From NCBI GenBank assembly GCA_044220535.1, contig JBGAQU010000033.1, forward strand, positions 1-24,775: a DNA stretch of 24,775 nucleotides, in the 5' to 3' direction. Below are positions 14,246 to 21,548 of this stretch, in pieces. The notes beneath the pieces are model-generated. The model was not told the origin of the DNA. It searched no databases and was given only the letters and a program-made list of their open reading frames with translations. The position numbers and the translations under genes were made by a program. Each line of letters starts with the position of its first letter. The stretch's first letter is position 1. Source of the stretch: JBDHTS01 sp044220535. GTDB lineage: Bacteria; Pseudomonadota; Alphaproteobacteria; Micavibrionales; Micavibrionaceae.

Positions 14246-17200
14246 ATGGACGCGGCGGAAAAACGCATATCTCAAACTGTTTCACCTTCTATCCTCTACG
14301 GCGCGCCGGAGGGGCAGGATGCGCGTGTTCTGGCGGAGCGGGCGCGGGCGATTATGCCGGACGACCGGGTGCTGGTGCATGTGGCGCTGGATGATGCGCG
14401 GGTGGCTGTTTTGGCCGAATTGCTGGCGTTTTTCGCGCCGGATGTGAAGGTTCTGGAATTTCCGGCGTGGGACTGCCTGCCTTACGACCGGGTGTCGCCG
14501 AATAATGAGATTGTTGCCCGCCGCGTCGCCGCGCTGTCCGGGCTGATGGCGTGGGAGCAGGAGAGACAGCGGTATCCGCGCATCCTGCTGACCACGGTCG
14601 GCGCGGTGACGCAGCGCGTGATGCCGAAACCGGCGCTGGCCAGCGCCGCGCTGGTTGCCGCGAAGGGCGGGCGGCTGGATGTCCGGCAGCTGCAGGGGTT
14701 TTTATCCGCCAACGGTTATATGCGCACCGACACGGTGCGGGAAGCGGGGGAATATGCGATCCGCGGCGGGATCGTTGATCTGTTCCCCCCCGGCTATGAA
14801 GAGCCGCTGCGCATCGATCTGTTCGGCGATGAAATTGAAAGCATCCGCAGTTTTGACCCGGCGACGCAGCGCACGGAGAAAAAGCTGGAGCGGTTTGAGC
14901 TGCATCCGGCGGCGGAATTTTCCCTGAATGACGAGTCGATCCAGCGGTTTCGCTCGCGGTACCGCGAGTTGTTCGGCGTGGTGAGGGCGGACGATCCGCT
15001 TTATGCGGCCGTGTCGGAAGGCCGCCGGTATAACGGCATGGATCACTGGCTGTCGTTGTTTTATGAGTCAATGGATACGTTGCTGGATTACGCGCCGAAG
15101 GCGGAGGTGATGCTCGACCCGCAGGCACCGCAATCCATCGCCGAGCGTCAGGCGCATATCGCCGATTTTTATCAGGCGCGCAAGACGCTGGAGCAGGCGG
15201 CGGGGAAAAAGAAAAAGGACAGCGATGTCAGCCTGTCGGGCGCCGTGTATCATCCCTTGCCCGCCGGTATGCTGTATCTGACGGAAGGGGAATGGGACAA
15301 GGTCGCGGTGCATGCGGTTGAGTTATCGTCATTCGCGTCTCCTCATGACAAGGAACATTCCACTGAATCGAAAAAGGGTCGTGATTTCGGCGATATCCGC
15401 GCCCAGCCCAAAGGCGATGTCTTCGCGGCGCTGAATGAATATGTGTCTGCGCATCGCATGGATGGGCGGACCATTATGATTGCCGCTTATTCAGAGGGGT
15501 CCCGCGACCGATTGAGCGGCATGTTGACCCATGCCGGGTTTGGCAATCTGGTGAATATCGCGGGTGCGGACGACCTGAAACGTCTGCACAAGCATCAGAC
15601 CGGTATGGCGATCCTGGGGCTGGAGCATGGGTTTATCGCGCCGGATCTTCTGGTTTTGACCGAACAGGATATCCTTGGCGACCGGCTGGCGCGGCGGCAG
15701 AAGAAGCGCAAGACGGCGGATAATTTCCTGACCGAGGTGTCGGCGCTGACGCCTGGCGATCTGGTCGTGCATATCGATCATGGGATCGGGCGGTTTATCG
15801 GGCTGGAAACGCTGGCGGTCGGCAAGACGCTGCATGATTGCCTGAAGCTGGACTATGCGGGTAATGACAAGCTGTATGTGCCGGTTGAGAATATCGAAGT
15901 TTTAAGCCGCTTTGGCAATGACGAAGGCGTCGTGCAGCTGGATAGGCTGGGCGGTGCAGGTTGGCAGGCGCGAAAGGCGAAGGCAAAGGCCGATCTGATG
16001 CGCATGGCGGATGGGCTATTGCAAATCGCCGCGGCGCGGCAGTTGCAGAAGGGCGAGATGCTGGAGGTCGGGCCGGAAATCTATAACGAATTCGTGGCCC
16101 GGTTCCCGTATCAGGAAACAGACGACCAACTGCGCGCTATCGGTGATGTCGTGGGTGACCTGACCAAAGGGCAGCCGATGGACCGCCTAGTCTGTGGCGA
16201 TGTCGGGTTTGGCAAGACGGAGGTCGCGTTGCGGGCGGCCTATGTCGCGGCGATGAACGGAACACAAGTGGCGGTGGTGGTGCCGACCACGCTGCTGGCG
16301 CGGCAGCACTATCAGAATTTTATTAAGCGTTTTGCCGGAACGGGCTTAAGGGTTGAGCAATTGTCGCGCATGGTAACAGCGAAGGATGCCGAGCGGACGA
16401 AGCAGGGGTTGGCGGACGGTTCGGTTAATATAGTCGTCGGCACGCATGCGCTGTTGGGTAAGGCCGTCAAGTTTTCGCATCTGGGCCTGGTCGTGGTGGA
16501 TGAGGAGCAGCGCTTTGGCGTCAAGCAGAAGGAAAAGCTGAAAGAGTTGAAGCATAATGTCCATGTGCTGACTTTGACGGCGACGCCGATTCCGCGCACG
16601 CTGCAAATGGCGCTGACGGGTGTACGCGATATGTCGGTGATCGCGACGCCGCCGGTGGATCGTCTCGCCATTCGTACTTTTGTTCTGCCTTATGACCCGG
16701 TTGTGATCCGCGAGGCGATTTTGCGGGAGCATCATCGCGGCGGACAAAGCTTTTACGTATGTCCGCGTATTAAGGATATTGAGGACGTATCCGAAATGCT
16801 GAAAGAGCTTGTGCCGGAGGTGAAAGTGATTTCCGCGCATGGGCAGATGAGTCCGCAGGATCTGGAAGACCGGATGACGGCGTTTTATGACGGGCAGTAT
16901 AATGTGCTGCTGGCCACCAATATCATCGAGAACGGGATCGATATCCCGACTGCCAACACCATGGTGGTGCACCGTGCCGATCTGTTCGGCCTGTCGCAGC
17001 TTTACCAGATCCGGGGGCGGATCGGGCGGTCGAAGCTGCGTGCTTATGCCTATTTAACGTATGAGCCGCGCAAAGTGCTGACCGACCAGGCGCAGAAGCG
17101 GCTGGAGGTGATGGAAACGCTGGATACGCTCGGCGCGGGTTTCCAGTTGGCCAGCCATGACATGGACATTCGCGGCGCAGGCAATTTACTGGGCGAGGAG

Positions 17201-17755
17201 CAGTCGGGGCATATCCGGGAGATCGGCGTCGAGCTGTATCAGCAGATGCTGGAGGAGGCGGTCGCGGCGGCGCGGCATGGCATCGATCTCAGCGTCGAGT
17301 TGCCGCCGGAACAATGGTCGCCGAATATCAATCTCGGCACATCCGTTTTAATTCCAGACTATTATGTTGAAGATTTAAGCGTACGCATGAGCCTGTATCG
17401 CCGCCTGTCTGAACTGGAAACGAAAAACGATATCGAGTCGTTTGCGGCTGAATTGATCGACCGCTTCGGGCCGATTCCGGAAGAGGTTGAGAACCTGATG
17501 CAGATCGTTGAGATCAAACAGCTTTGCCGCATCGCCGGGGTGGATCGTGTGGAGGCAGGGCCGAAGGGTGCGGTCATCGGTTTCCACAAAGACAGTCCTC
17601 CCAATATTCCCGGCCTGATGACATGGATCCAGGGCAAAACCGGCACCGTCAAACTCCGCCCGGATCAGAAGCTGGTCGCTGTCCGTGAATGGCATAGCGG
17701 GGCGCACAGGGTGACGGGGGTGCGGAGCATTATGCGGGATTTGTCGAGCTTGTAA
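14246..17755 (+). CDS. mfd: Transcription-repair coupling factor
   Basis: Mfd removes RNA polymerase stalled at a lesion by pushing it forward and hands the site to UvrA/UvrB. The 1169-residue protein (E. coli 1148) has the UvrB-homology N-terminus (residues about 15-240, including EFPAWDCLPYDRVSPN). Next is the RNA polymerase-interacting domain (LTPGDLVVHIDHGIGRFIGL). The RecG-like motor follows, with Walker A GDVGFGKT at 651-658, DEEQ at 752-755, TATPIPRTLQMAL and GRIGRSKLRAYAYL. The translocation segment and C-terminal TRCF domain complete it. The start is 47 bases after sdhE, without a convincing Shine-Dalgarno. Its motor is homologous to that of nearby recG. The uvrA gene it works with is 10 kb to the left. 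Confidence 0.97.
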   Translation: MDAAEKRISQTVSPSILYGAPEGQDARVLAERARAIMPDDRVLVHVALDDARVAVLAELLAFFAPDVKVLEFPAWDCLPYDRVSPNNEIVARRVAALSGLMAWEQERQRYPRILLTTVGAVTQRVMPKPALASAALVAAKGGRLDVRQLQGFLSANGYMRTDTVREAGEYAIRGGIVDLFPPGYEEPLRIDLFGDEIESIRSFDPATQRTEKKLERFELHPAAEFSLNDESIQRFRSRYRELFGVVRADDPLYAAVSEGRRYNGMDHWLSLFYESMDTLLDYAPKAEVMLDPQAPQSIAERQAHIADFYQARKTLEQAAGKKKKDSDVSLSGAVYHPLPAGMLYLTEGEWDKVAVHAVELSSFASPHDKEHSTESKKGRDFGDIRAQPKGDVFAALNEYVSAHRMDGRTIMIAAYSEGSRDRLSGMLTHAGFGNLVNIAGADDLKRLHKHQTGMAILGLEHGFIAPDLLVLTEQDILGDRLARRQKKRKTADNFLTEVSALTPGDLVVHIDHGIGRFIGLETLAVGKTLHDCLKLDYAGNDKLYVPVENIEVLSRFGNDEGVVQLDRLGGAGWQARKAKAKADLMRMADGLLQIAAARQLQKGEMLEVGPEIYNEFVARFPYQETDDQLRAIGDVVGDLTKGQPMDRLVCGDVGFGKTEVALRAAYVAAMNGTQVAVVVPTTLLARQHYQNFIKRFAGTGLRVEQLSRMVTAKDAERTKQGLADGSVNIVVGTHALLGKAVKFSHLGLVVVDEEQRFGVKQKEKLKELKHNVHVLTLTATPIPRTLQMALTGVRDMSVIATPPVDRLAIRTFVLPYDPVVIREAILREHHRGGQSFYVCPRIKDIEDVSEMLKELVPEVKVISAHGQMSPQDLEDRMTAFYDGQYNVLLATNIIENGIDIPTANTMVVHRADLFGLSQLYQIRGRIGRSKLRAYAYLTYEPRKVLTDQAQKRLEVMETLDTLGAGFQLASHDMDIRGAGNLLGEEQSGHIREIGVELYQQMLEEAVAAARHGIDLSVELPPEQWSPNINLGTSVLIPDYYVEDLSVRMSLYRRLSELETKNDIESFAAELIDRFGPIPEEVENLMQIVEIKQLCRIAGVDRVEAGPKGAVIGFHKDSPPNIPGLMTWIQGKTGTVKLRPDQKLVAVREWHSGAHRVTGVRSIMRDLSSL

Positions 17756-17867
17756 GCGGACGAGCCGTCGTCTTTTTCTTAAAAACGCAGTTATGCGTTT
17801 CAGGCGGCGGATCGGTTAAAAATTCCCTAACCGACTGACTTAGCGCGGTAAATTTTTCTTTCAGCAT
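17730..17867 (-). CDS. Candidate 45-residue ORF antisense to the mfd end
   Basis: An ATG at 17867 on the reverse strand has GAGAGG six bases upstream, a good Shine-Dalgarno. It opens 45 codons beginning MLKEKFTALSQSVREFL. The first half could form an amphipathic helix; the second half is Pro/Lys/Thr-rich and without homology that I recognise. It overlaps the last 26 bases of mfd on the opposite strand. Hairpins at 17783-17800 and 17813-17833 lie within it, which argues that the region may instead be a transcription end for mfd. The call rests on the ribosome-binding site alone. Confidence 0.3.
   Translation of the reverse strand: MLKEKFTALSQSVREFLTDPPPETHNCVFKKKTTARPLTSSTNPA
17783..17800. 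terminator. Possible terminator hairpin downstream of mfd
   Basis: AAACGCA (17783-17789) pairs with TGCGTTT (17794-17800) around a GTTA loop. On the forward strand only three T follow, so it is weak for mfd. On the reverse strand five T follow, so it would work better in that direction. Confidence 0.35.
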
Positions 17868-17981
17868 GGTTTACCTCTCTATGATCCCACTAAATCCTTA
17901 TGTCCAGAAATTTAAGCCATGGCCATAACAGGGCGTAAAATGATAATATTAAAGAAGCAGAACCAGTTAGCCGAGGTCACG

Positions 17982-18389
17982 ATGAGCCGCGAATATGTGG
18001 AAAGCCGTATCCGGGACGCCCTGAAACAGCACAAGAACAACCCCACCAAGGCACGGCAGCAAATCGCAGCCTGGGCGGCGGACGACCAGCGGCTGCTGAT
18101 GGGCCTGGCCAAGCCGCATCTGACTGGCATTATCGCGCATGCGATCAACCGCGTCGTCTCACGCCTGGATGCCGATGCGGAGGAGGAGCATATTCCCGAC
18201 ATGCCGCAGGCGCTGGATATGGCGCCCGACACATTCGGCAAGGAAATCCTGAAGGCGCTGTCGTCCAGCAACACCGCCGTTTTCGGCAAAGAAAACTCCG
18301 CCCCCTCTACTGGCCGCAAGCAGGCCTCGCAAAGCCATATCGATGCTCTCAAGAATATTGCCTCCAAGAAGAAAAAAACCGACCGTTGA
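17982..18389 (+). CDS. Unknown soluble helical protein
   Basis: This 135-residue protein lacks a signal peptide or membrane segment. The N-terminal half looks helical and regular (SREYVESRIRDALKQHKNN, then ARQQIAAWAADDQRLLMGL and HLTGIIAHAINRVVSRL). The middle is acidic (DADAEEEHIPDMP). The end is a Lys-rich tail (NIASKKKKTDR). I have seen similar small proteins in Alphaproteobacteria but cannot name a family or function. I chose the ATG at 17982 because GAGG lies 6 bases upstream and the regular helix begins there; an ATG at 17919 is possible but has no ribosome-binding site. It ends 25 bases before the kinase gene on the same strand, so the two are probably co-transcribed. Confidence 0.72.
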   Translation: MSREYVESRIRDALKQHKNNPTKARQQIAAWAADDQRLLMGLAKPHLTGIIAHAINRVVSRLDADAEEEHIPDMPQALDMAPDTFGKEILKALSSSNTAVFGKENSAPSTGRKQASQSHIDALKNIASKKKKTDR

Positions 18390-18414
18390 TCCCATTCAGG
18401 CGTCGCCGCAGACG

Positions 18415-19476
18415 ATGACCGAATGGCTGGATTCACGCCAGAATTTGCGGGATGAATTTCTGCGCCTGTATGGATGGGACAATGCCCGGATGGAGTCCGT
18501 GGGCGATGACGGTTCGTTCCGCCGGTATTTCCGCCTGACCAAGGACGGGATGAAGACCGTGATTTTGATGGAGGCGGTGCCGGACGGCCATGCCATTGCC
18601 ACACCGGGCCATTCCCTGCGCGATTTTGTGCTTATCGGTAACTGGCTGGGGGCGAGCGGGCTGCGCACGCCGCACATCCTTGCGAAGGATGAGGCGAACG
18701 GTTTTATCCTGATGGAGGATTTCGGCGATACATCGTTTAAGAGGGCGCTGGAAAACGGGCATGACCGGCGGGATCTTTATGAGCTGGCTACCGATGTGCT
18801 GATCGGCCTGCGCGACGATTATCCCGATATCGACCTGCCGGATTATTACGCCAGCCATGTCCATGCCGGGCGGCGCAGGCTGGTGGACTGGTATATGCCT
18901 GCCTGTTTCATGCGGCGCATGCCGGACGGGATGCGTGAGACATACCTCGCGGTGTGGGGCGCGATCGAGGACAGCCTGCCGCCGCCGCCGAAGGGATTTC
19001 TGCATATCGATTTTCATTTTGAAAATCTGATGCTGTTGCCTGGCGAAGGCATCGGGCGCTGCGGTATCCTCGATTTTCAGGGCGCGATGACCGGGCCGTC
19101 GCCTTACGACCTCGCCAATCTTCTGGAAGACGCGCGGGTGGATGTGCCCGCCGATTTGCGGCAGGCGATGCTGGACCGGTATTGCGCGGATATGGGGCCG
19201 GGGGAGACAGCGGATTTCATGGCGTGGTACCGGGTGATGGCGACACAGTTCCATTGCCGCATTATTGGTCAATGCATTCGCTGGGCGGTACGAGACAATA
19301 AAACCCGGTATTTGGCGCTTATGCCTCGCGTGGCCGGATATATCCGTGAAGGGTTGAAAGACCCGGTGCTGGCCCCGCTGGCCATATGGTGCCGGGAACA
19401 GGGGCTGGATTTCAGCAAGGTGGACGGGTTTGATATTCAGGCGATCCGGCCTTTGATAAGGCCGGATGCGTTCTAA
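18415..19476 (+). CDS. AmgK-like phosphotransferase (predicted cell-wall sugar kinase)
   Basis: This 353-residue protein belongs to the aminoglycoside-phosphotransferase/choline-kinase fold, subgroup COG3178. That subgroup includes AmgK, the anomeric N-acetylmuramate/N-acetylglucosamine kinase of peptidoglycan recycling. A nucleotide-binding loop is GDDGSFRRYFRL at 30-41 and a second lobe strand is FILMEDFGD. The Brenner motif is HIDFHFENL, with catalytic Asp199 and Asn204. The metal-binding aspartate is Asp220 in GILDFQGAM, followed by GPSPYDLANLLEDAR as in AmgK. The substrate is inferred from the subgroup, not shown. The start is the ATG at 18415; family similarity begins shortly after. AmgK genes usually adjoin tsaE and the uridylyltransferase murU; neither is here, so a different substrate is possible. 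Confidence 0.8.
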   Translation: MTEWLDSRQNLRDEFLRLYGWDNARMESVGDDGSFRRYFRLTKDGMKTVILMEAVPDGHAIATPGHSLRDFVLIGNWLGASGLRTPHILAKDEANGFILMEDFGDTSFKRALENGHDRRDLYELATDVLIGLRDDYPDIDLPDYYASHVHAGRRRLVDWYMPACFMRRMPDGMRETYLAVWGAIEDSLPPPPKGFLHIDFHFENLMLLPGEGIGRCGILDFQGAMTGPSPYDLANLLEDARVDVPADLRQAMLDRYCADMGPGETADFMAWYRVMATQFHCRIIGQCIRWAVRDNKTRYLALMPRVAGYIREGLKDPVLAPLAIWCREQGLDFSKVDGFDIQAIRPLIRPDAF

Positions 19477-19518
19477 ATGATTTGTGATCAACAGACGGAG
19501 AGAATTTGAGAACTGTTC

Positions 19519-19815
19519 TTATCCCGGAGGTTGAGGAGAAGAAGGTTGAGGAGAATTGGGACGGCAACTCGAAGCCATGCCGCCATTGCTATAAAATGAC
19601 ATGATTGCTGTACAGGTCTGAGTTCCATCTTTTGATGGATATTCGTATACATATACAGGGTAAGCATATTGATTGTCAGGATTCACCAATACAGCGTAAG
19701 GCTTATATTGTGGAAGGGTTTCATAAAAATAATCAGCAGCATTTGCCGCCCCACAAAAGGCCGCGCCACAAATTGAAGCAGCCAAAACATATCCGCCAAA
19801 AGTTGATGTCGTCAT
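19519..19815 (-). CDS. Small secreted protein, unknown
   Basis: This 98-residue protein starts with a signal peptide (MTTSTFGGYVLAASICGAAF, probable cleavage after ANA near residue 26). The mature domain of about 70 residues is Tyr-rich (YFYETLPQYKPYAVLV, YAYPVYVYEYPS) and contains two cysteines (in TQTCTAI and ASSCRP) that could pair in the periplasm. It ends in a Pro/Ser/Gln-rich tail. AGGAG lies 6 bases ahead of the ATG at 19815; a GTG one codon earlier is in frame but less well spaced. A small hairpin (19823-19839) covers part of the ribosome-binding site. It is convergent with the kinase gene. No family recognised. Confidence 0.65.
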   Translation of the reverse strand: MTTSTFGGYVLAASICGAAFCGAANAADYFYETLPQYKPYAVLVNPDNQYAYPVYVYEYPSKDGTQTCTAIMSFYSNGGMASSCRPNSPQPSSPQPPG

Positions 19816-20174
19816 CACAATCTCCTGTTTTCAGAACAGGGAATTTTTATACATAAAGTATAATCGCCTGTCAAATTTTTATCATTGTGCAAATACATAA
19901 TATTATTTCTATTTTTAATAATGTAACTATATATGACCGTTAATAGTAAAAAATTCATCGTGTTATTTTTATGAAAAACAACTCATAAGGTGATCCTTAA
20001 ATTATAGTTAAGCCCATAATTATCCGAACACTTTTTATACGGTCACCCTCCGGCCTGACCGGAGGATGACAGGGTGTTTATGTATCAATAATTATGGGCT
20101 TAGCTATAAAAAATACAAAATCCTTTCTATCTCTTTAAATCCTGTGCTTTTATCGCGTTTAAAGGAGTATCGCC
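19816..20174. other. AT-rich gap with one inverted-repeat element
   Basis: No gene of convincing quality is visible in these 359 bases. The first 185 bases are very AT-rich and hold the upstream region of the small secreted gene (reverse strand), including the palindrome CCTGTT...AACAGG at 19823-19839. The rest holds the concentric inverted-repeat element described separately and the AAAGGAG ribosome-binding site (20161-20167) of the aminotransferase gene. A promoter for that gene must lie here but I cannot choose one confidently. Confidence 0.6.
20002..20109. repeat. MITE-like element: 22-base inverted ends around a REP palindrome
   Basis: The ends are TTATAGTTAAGCCCATAATT(AT) at 20002-20023 and its reverse complement at 20088-20109, with one mismatch. 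In the centre (20042-20070) is a 29-base near-palindrome with core CCTCCGGCCTGACCGGAGG, matching the arm type of the doublet at 21420-21497. Outer ends and inner palindrome share the same centre (about 20056). The whole 108 bases has no coding capacity. I see no clear target-site duplication. Confidence 0.7.
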
Positions 20175-21390
20175 ATGTCCATTATCGCCGACCGTCTGAG
20201 CCGTATCCAGTCGCCTACTATTGCCGTGACCACCAAGGCTGCCGAGTTGAAGGCTGCGGGGCGGGATGTAATTGGCCTTGGGGCGGGGGAGCCGGATTTT
20301 GATACGCCGGATTTGTGAAGGAGAGGGCGCGTCGCAGGTCATCAAGGGCGGGCAGACGAAATATACGGCGGTGGACGGGACGCCGGAGCTGAAGAAGGCG
20401 ATCTGCGCGAAGTTCGAGCGGGAGAACCATGTGAAATATGAGCCGTCGCAGGTGACGGTGGCCAATGGGGGAAAGCAGGTGCTGTATAACGCGCTGATGG
20501 CGACGCTGAATCCCGGGGATGAGGTGATTATTCCGGCGCCGTACTGGGTGTCCTACCCCGACATGACGATTCTGGCGGAAGGGACGCCGGTGTTTGTGGA
20601 ATGCCCGGAGAGCAAAGGGTTCAAGCTGCAGCCTGCGGATCTTGAAAAGGCCATCACGAAGAAGACAAAATGGCTGATCCTGAATTCTCCGTCCAACCCG
20701 ACGGGGGCGGCGTATACCAAAGAGGAAATGAAGGCGCTGACCGATGTGCTGATGAAGCACAGCCATGTCTGGGTGATGACGGACGATATTTACGAGCATC
20801 TGGTTTATGACGATTTCAAATTCCATACGGTGTGCGAAATTGAGCCGGGGCTGTATGACCGCACGCTGACCGTCAACGGCATGGCCAAAGCCTTTGCAAT
20901 GACGGGCTGGCGCATTGGCTATGGCGCGGGGCCGAAAGACCTGATCAAGGCGATGGCGGCGGTTCAGTCGCATTCGACATCCAATCCGTGTTCGATTTCG
21001 CAAGCCGCGTCTGTGACGGCGCTGAACGGCGACCGCACATTCCTGAATGACTGGCGCAAGGCGTATAAGGAGCGGCGGGACCTGGTCGTCTCCATGCTGA
21101 ACCAGGCGGACGGCATTACGTGCCACAAGCCAGAAGGTGCATTTTATGTGTACCCGTCCTGCGCGGGCGTGATCGGGCGCGAAACGCCGGACGGCAAAAT
21201 CATCAAGACAGATAGCGATTTTGTCGCGTATCTGCTGGAATCCGAAGGCGTGGCGGCGGTGCAGGGCGCGGCGTTCGGGTTATCGCCGTATTTTCGCGTG
21301 TCCTATGCGACGTCTACGAAGGCGCTGGAGGAGGCATGCAGACGGATCCAGAAAGCCTGCGCGGCGCTGAAGAAGCGGGCGGCGGCTTAG
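20175..21390 (+). pseudogene. Aspartate aminotransferase, interrupted by a frameshift
   Basis: This is a class-I PLP aminotransferase of the alphaproteobacterial aspartate aminotransferase type (aspC/aatA-like), interconverting aspartate and oxaloacetate. Translation begins at an ATG with AAGGAG 7 bases upstream and reads normally through GLGAGEPDFDTPD. It then meets TGA at 20316-20318, after 47 codons. Homology resumes at once in the +1 frame (GASQVIKGGQTKYTAVDGTPELKKA) and continues to a normal end. The PLP lysine (codon 20887-20889, in NGMAKAFAMTGWRIGY) and the C-terminal RVSYATS are intact. Removing one net base gives 404 residues, the usual length. A loss of one T plus a gain of AG would restore the family-like DFVKEGASQ. 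Either a sequencing error or a real recent mutation is possible. Confidence 0.85.
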
Positions 21391-21419
21391 GGCTTTTCGT
21401 TTGGGGTTTATAAATTACC

Positions 21420-21497
21420 GTCATCCTCCGGCTTGACCGGAGGATCTATACGATGTTGGGCCATTTCATGGATCCTCCGGTCAAGCCGGAGGATGGC
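21420..21497. repeat. REP-type doublet, copy 3 (variant arm)
   Basis: Inverted 27-base arms at 21420-21446 and 21471-21497, differing at one position, enclose only 24 bases. The arm core is CCTCCGGCTTGACCGGAGG. The arm framework (GTCATCC...GGATC) is the same as in copies 1 and 2 but the central palindrome differs. It lies in the convergent gap between the aminotransferase and the patatin-like cluster, where it may end transcripts from both sides. Confidence 0.85.
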
Positions 21498-21548
21498 AAA
21501 ATTAAAATGTCGTGATGGATGATTTTGGTCCTGATTGAAAATTCAGGG

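Noticed and set aside
14246..17755. In-frame repeat insertion in mfd near residues 350-385 (a charged, low-complexity stretch)
   Set aside because: The DNA at about 15330-15410 shows no inverted or repeated unit; it looks like normal linker variation in the family.
20284..20320. Programmed +1 frameshift like that of prfB in the aminotransferase gene
   Set aside because: There is no CTT-TGA slip site with a Shine-Dalgarno-like element 3 bases upstream; the purine-rich GGGCGGGGGA is more than 20 bases away. A mutation or sequencing error is simpler.
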